Below, in pieces: positions 6,951-8,837 of a DNA stretch of 8,837 nt; position 1 is the stretch's first letter; each line of letters opens with the position of its first letter. This DNA comes from Chloroflexota bacterium (GTDB lineage Bacteria > Chloroflexota > UBA6077), in contig JAJYNT010000211.1 of the NCBI GenBank assembly GCA_021786215.1, forward strand, positions 1 to 8,837, in the 5' to 3' direction. Both the position numbers and the translations under genes were made by a program. The notes under the pieces are model-generated. The model was not told the DNA's origin. It saw only the letters and a list, made by a program, of their open reading frames with translations, and did no database searches.

Positions 6951-7385
6951 ATGGTCAGGCGGCAGATCGCCATCCTCTATACTAACCCTCTGTTTGCCCA
7001 GAGCATCGCCTGCCTGCTGGAGGTGGAGCCGAAAATCAGCGTGTCCTGCGTCGATGCCAGCCGCGTTGACGCCACCGCGGAGCTTCGGCGACTTCAACCC
7101 CAGGTTGTACTAGTCGAGCGCGAGCTCGAGGGTTCTGCTCTGGGATCCGCCATGATGCTGTTCCTAGACAGCCAGAAGCGGCCACTCACGATCGTGCTCG
7201 GACTCGGGCATCCGGACATGGAGATTTTCTACAACCGCCGAGTCGGCGTCGCCACGCCGGACACCCTCTTGCAGGCCGTGTTAGAGGAGGAAATCGACGG
7301 ACAGCAGCAGGCAGGTCGCTTCGACCCATATATGCAGGCTAAAGGAGAAGATCGAAGAAATGGACCTGACAGCAGACAGGGATAA
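6951..7385 (+). CDS. Degenerate receiver-like (CheY-fold) protein, probably not phosphorylated
   Basis: The 144-residue product resembles a stand-alone receiver domain: strand 1 QIAILYTNPLF (5-15) aligns with the regulator's RVLLVDDHILF, helix FAQSIACLLEVEP follows, then LRRLQPQVVLVERE (45-58) aligns with the segment carrying the phosphoacceptor. The acidic pair is replaced by T11/N12, the aspartate by E56, and the conserved Thr and Lys are not evident (IVLGLG 81-86, VGVATPD 98-104). So the fold is likely, phosphotransfer is not. The tail from about 117 is polar and unrecognised. ATG 6951 has GAGG 5 nt upstream. The 3' end overlaps the Rieske gene by 26 nt, so the two are surely cotranscribed. 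It may act as a phosphorylation-independent partner of the two-component system or of the respiratory complex; this is inference. Being a real gene is supported by start, ribosome binding site, overlap and residual similarity. Confidence 0.7.
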   Translation: MVRRQIAILYTNPLFAQSIACLLEVEPKISVSCVDASRVDATAELRRLQPQVVLVERELEGSALGSAMMLFLDSQKRPLTIVLGLGHPDMEIFYNRRVGVATPDTLLQAVLEEEIDGQQQAGRFDPYMQAKGEDRRNGPDSRQG

Positions 7386-7881
7386 GGTGAGCCGGAGGTC
7401 ATTTCTCGGCTACACCATCGCCGCAATCGGGGGCTTCATCGCCGCAACCGTCGGCTCCGCCACCGCCATCTTTGCGGCGTCACCGATCCTGAGCCACGAG
7501 AGCAAGCCCAAGGTCACCCTGGGCTCCATCGACGGCTTCCAACAGGGGGTACCGAAGCTGGTGCAATTCCCTGTATCCCGAAAGGATGGCTGGATCAAGG
7601 AAAACGCCCAGAAGTCAGTCTGGGTGGTCCGAGGTGGCGAAAACAGCTTCACCGTATTTGTCGCCCGCTGTACCCACCTGGGGTGTGCCTACAACTGGAA
7701 CGATAAGACCAAGGAGTTTCAATGCCCATGCCACGGCGGACGATACGCACTGGACGGGCAGGTACTCGGCGGACCGCCGCCTCGCCCCCTGGACCGGTTG
7801 GAGAATCAGGTGGAGGGAGGCAAGCTGGTGATCGACTATGAGGAGTTCCGCCTCGGGATTCCGCAGAAGGTAGAGGCATAG
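7360..7881 (+). CDS. Rieske [2Fe-2S] protein of a cytochrome bc/b6f-type complex
   Basis: Carries electrons from menaquinol oxidised at the Qo site of cytochrome b to a c-type cytochrome. The 173 residues begin with a twin-arginine motif SRRSFLG (11-17) followed by a hydrophobic membrane anchor (about 18-41), as expected for a Tat-exported, N-anchored Rieske protein. The cluster-binding boxes are CTHLGC (104-109) and CPCHGG (122-127): C104, H106, C122 and H125 bind the cluster, and C109/C124 should form the stabilising disulfide. AAAGGAG (7341-7347) lies 12 nt from ATG 7360, longer than ideal, and the start lies within the upstream gene, so translation may be coupled. The next gene starts 1 nt after the stop. 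It is equivalent to qcrA/petC, but I do not assign a symbol since both naming systems fit. Confidence 0.95.
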   Translation: MDLTADRDKVSRRSFLGYTIAAIGGFIAATVGSATAIFAASPILSHESKPKVTLGSIDGFQQGVPKLVQFPVSRKDGWIKENAQKSVWVVRGGENSFTVFVARCTHLGCAYNWNDKTKEFQCPCHGGRYALDGQVLGGPPPRPLDRLENQVEGGKLVIDYEEFRLGIPQKVEA

Positions 7882-7882
7882 C

Positions 7883-8575
7883 ATGAGCAAAGTCTACTCG
7901 TGGCTCGACGAGCGAGCCGATCTCACACACACCTTTTCGCCGCTGCTGTTCCGGAAGATCCCGAAGGGTGTCGGCTGGTGGTACACCTTCGGCAGCGCGA
8001 CCCTCTTTGTATTCATTCTGCAAGCCGTCACTGGAATCTTCCTCGCGATGTACTACTCGCCCAGTCCGGACCATGCCTATGACAGTGTGAAATACATATC
8101 GCACGATGTCATGCTGGGCAGCTTCATCCGAGGTCTCCACCATTGGGGTGCTTCCGCGATGGTCGTGCTGGTGGTCTTGCACCTGCTGCGAGTCGTGATT
8201 ATGGGCGCCTACAAGTACCCAAGGGAGCTGACCTGGATCGTGGGAGTATTCCTTCTGCTGCTAACCATGGCTTTCGGCTTCACAGGTTACCTCCTGCCCT
8301 GGGACGAAAAGGCCTACTGGGCAACGACGGTTGGAACCAACATGGCAGGGACCGTCCCGCTGGTGGGCGATTGGGTGCTGAAGCTGCTGAGGGGCGGAGC
8401 GGAGTTGGGAGCGGTGACGCTTGCTCGCTTCTATGCGCTGCACACACTGATGCTGCCCGCCCTGCTATTGACTGTTGTCTCGGCTCACCTCTACCTGGTC
8501 ATCAAGCAAGGCATCTCCGCTCCACCCGAGATCGAGCCACGCGATCCCTTGAGCCGGCCTGGGACAGGAAGGTAG
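7883..8575 (+). CDS. Cytochrome b6-like subunit (N-terminal cytochrome b half)
   Basis: Di-heme membrane subunit that oxidises menaquinol at Qo and reduces it at Qi. At 230 residues it matches the short, four-helix cytochrome b6 form rather than full-length mitochondrial cytochrome b. Heme ligands are H86 and H100 (helix B, 13 residues between) and H187 and H202 (helix D, 14 between); the 14-residue gap is the b6 type. Membrane segments lie at about 35-57, 85-107, 116-138 and 183-207. The cysteine that attaches the extra heme c in b6 and Bacillus QcrB (YCLGG context) is replaced by T35 (YTFGS). AGAGG (7872-7876) lies 6 nt before ATG 7883. Subunit IV follows after 15 nt. Confidence 0.95.
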   Translation: MSKVYSWLDERADLTHTFSPLLFRKIPKGVGWWYTFGSATLFVFILQAVTGIFLAMYYSPSPDHAYDSVKYISHDVMLGSFIRGLHHWGASAMVVLVVLHLLRVVIMGAYKYPRELTWIVGVFLLLLTMAFGFTGYLLPWDEKAYWATTVGTNMAGTVPLVGDWVLKLLRGGAELGAVTLARFYALHTLMLPALLLTVVSAHLYLVIKQGISAPPEIEPRDPLSRPGTGR

Positions 8576-8590
8576 GGGAGGAGAGACCGG

Positions 8591-8837
8591 ATGGACAACG
8601 AAAGGCGAAAACGATACCTTGCCCGTTACCAGGAGCAAAAGGCCCTCGGCGAGTCCTTCTTCCCCTACACCATACATAAGGACGCCATCTTCTCCCTGCT
8701 GGTATTCCTGGTGCTGGTCGCACTGGCGGCCTTTGTAGGCGCTCCCCTGGAGGCGAGAGCCGACCCCACTAACACCGCGTACGTACCTCGCCCCGAATGG
8801 TACTTCATGTTCCTCTTCGAGATGCTCAAATACTTCC
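8591..8837 (+). CDS. Subunit IV-like protein (C-terminal cytochrome b half), partial
   Basis: Only the first 82 codons are in the window; the gene runs off the right edge. ATG 8591 follows GGAGGAG (8577-8583) at a 7-nt spacing, 15 nt after the cytochrome b6 stop. The product starts with a charged N-terminus (MDNERRKRYLARYQEQ), then FFPYTIHKDAIF, a hydrophobic helix (about 33-51) and VPRPEWYFMFLFEMLKYF. PEWY (68-71) is the Qo-site motif, with E69 the proton-accepting residue for quinol oxidation. This is PetD/QcrC-N like. In Bacillus the corresponding gene continues into a cytochrome c domain; whether that is so here cannot be seen. Confidence 0.92.
   Translation, partial: MDNERRKRYLARYQEQKALGESFFPYTIHKDAIFSLLVFLVLVALAAFVGAPLEARADPTNTAYVPRPEWYFMFLFEMLKYF

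Noticed and set aside
8143..8679. Second plus-strand open frame over the cytochrome b6 and subunit IV genes
   Set aside because: The overlapping frame carrying the heme ligands and PEWY is clearly the coding one; this frame has no family features.

Overview
The window reads as chromosomal DNA from a GC-rich, free-living bacterium, most likely a Chloroflexota-type organism (Thermomicrobia/Sphaerobacter-like) or a related Gram-positive-like lineage. The grounds are the FtsH and GAF-kinase sequence style, the G/C-rich third positions, GTG starts, AAGGAG-type ribosome binding sites, and a Rieske / short cytochrome b / separate subunit IV gene order. The taxonomic call is inference; no marker gene such as rRNA is present.

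Layout. 1-155: non-coding, with an imperfect palindromic repeat of a kind I recall as dispersed in environmental bacterial genomes. 156-2189 (minus): a complete ftsH membrane protease. 2190-2535: divergent intergenic region holding a large compound hairpin that resembles IS200/IS605-type end structures. 2536-2646: a 36-codon ORF with a strong ribosome binding site and a hydrophobic N-terminus. 2663-3547: a secreted protein of unrecognised family, probably a TIM-barrel. 3581-4717: a D-Ala-D-Ala carboxypeptidase-type serine peptidase (S11), 33 nt downstream and probably in the same operon. 4699-4727: a good sigma70-type promoter. 4796-6130 and 6114-6788: a membrane GAF sensor histidine kinase (HisKA_3 type) and its overlapping NarL/LuxR-type response regulator. 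6789-6950: a compact, structure-rich regulatory region with a terminator-like hairpin, a perfect 9-bp inverted repeat and an 11-bp-period direct repeat. 6951-7385: a degenerate, phosphorylation-incompetent receiver-like protein. 7360-7881, 7883-8575 and 8591-8837+: Rieske Fe-S protein, cytochrome b6-like protein and the start of subunit IV, i.e. a menaquinol:cytochrome c oxidoreductase operon of the b6f/Bacillus-Qcr type, running off the right edge.

Working together. The right half suggests a respiratory control module: a kinase with a C-x2-C-x2-C cysteine cluster in its GAF region, a NarL-type regulator, an operator-like dyad, then a pseudo-receiver gene overlapping the first gene of a bc-type complex. 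That the two-component system senses redox state or oxygen and controls the complex is inference from cysteine content and adjacency. The left half (FtsH, secreted barrel, DD-carboxypeptidase) concerns membrane protein quality control and cell-envelope work. I did not find a CRISPR array, tRNA, rRNA or intact transposase gene.
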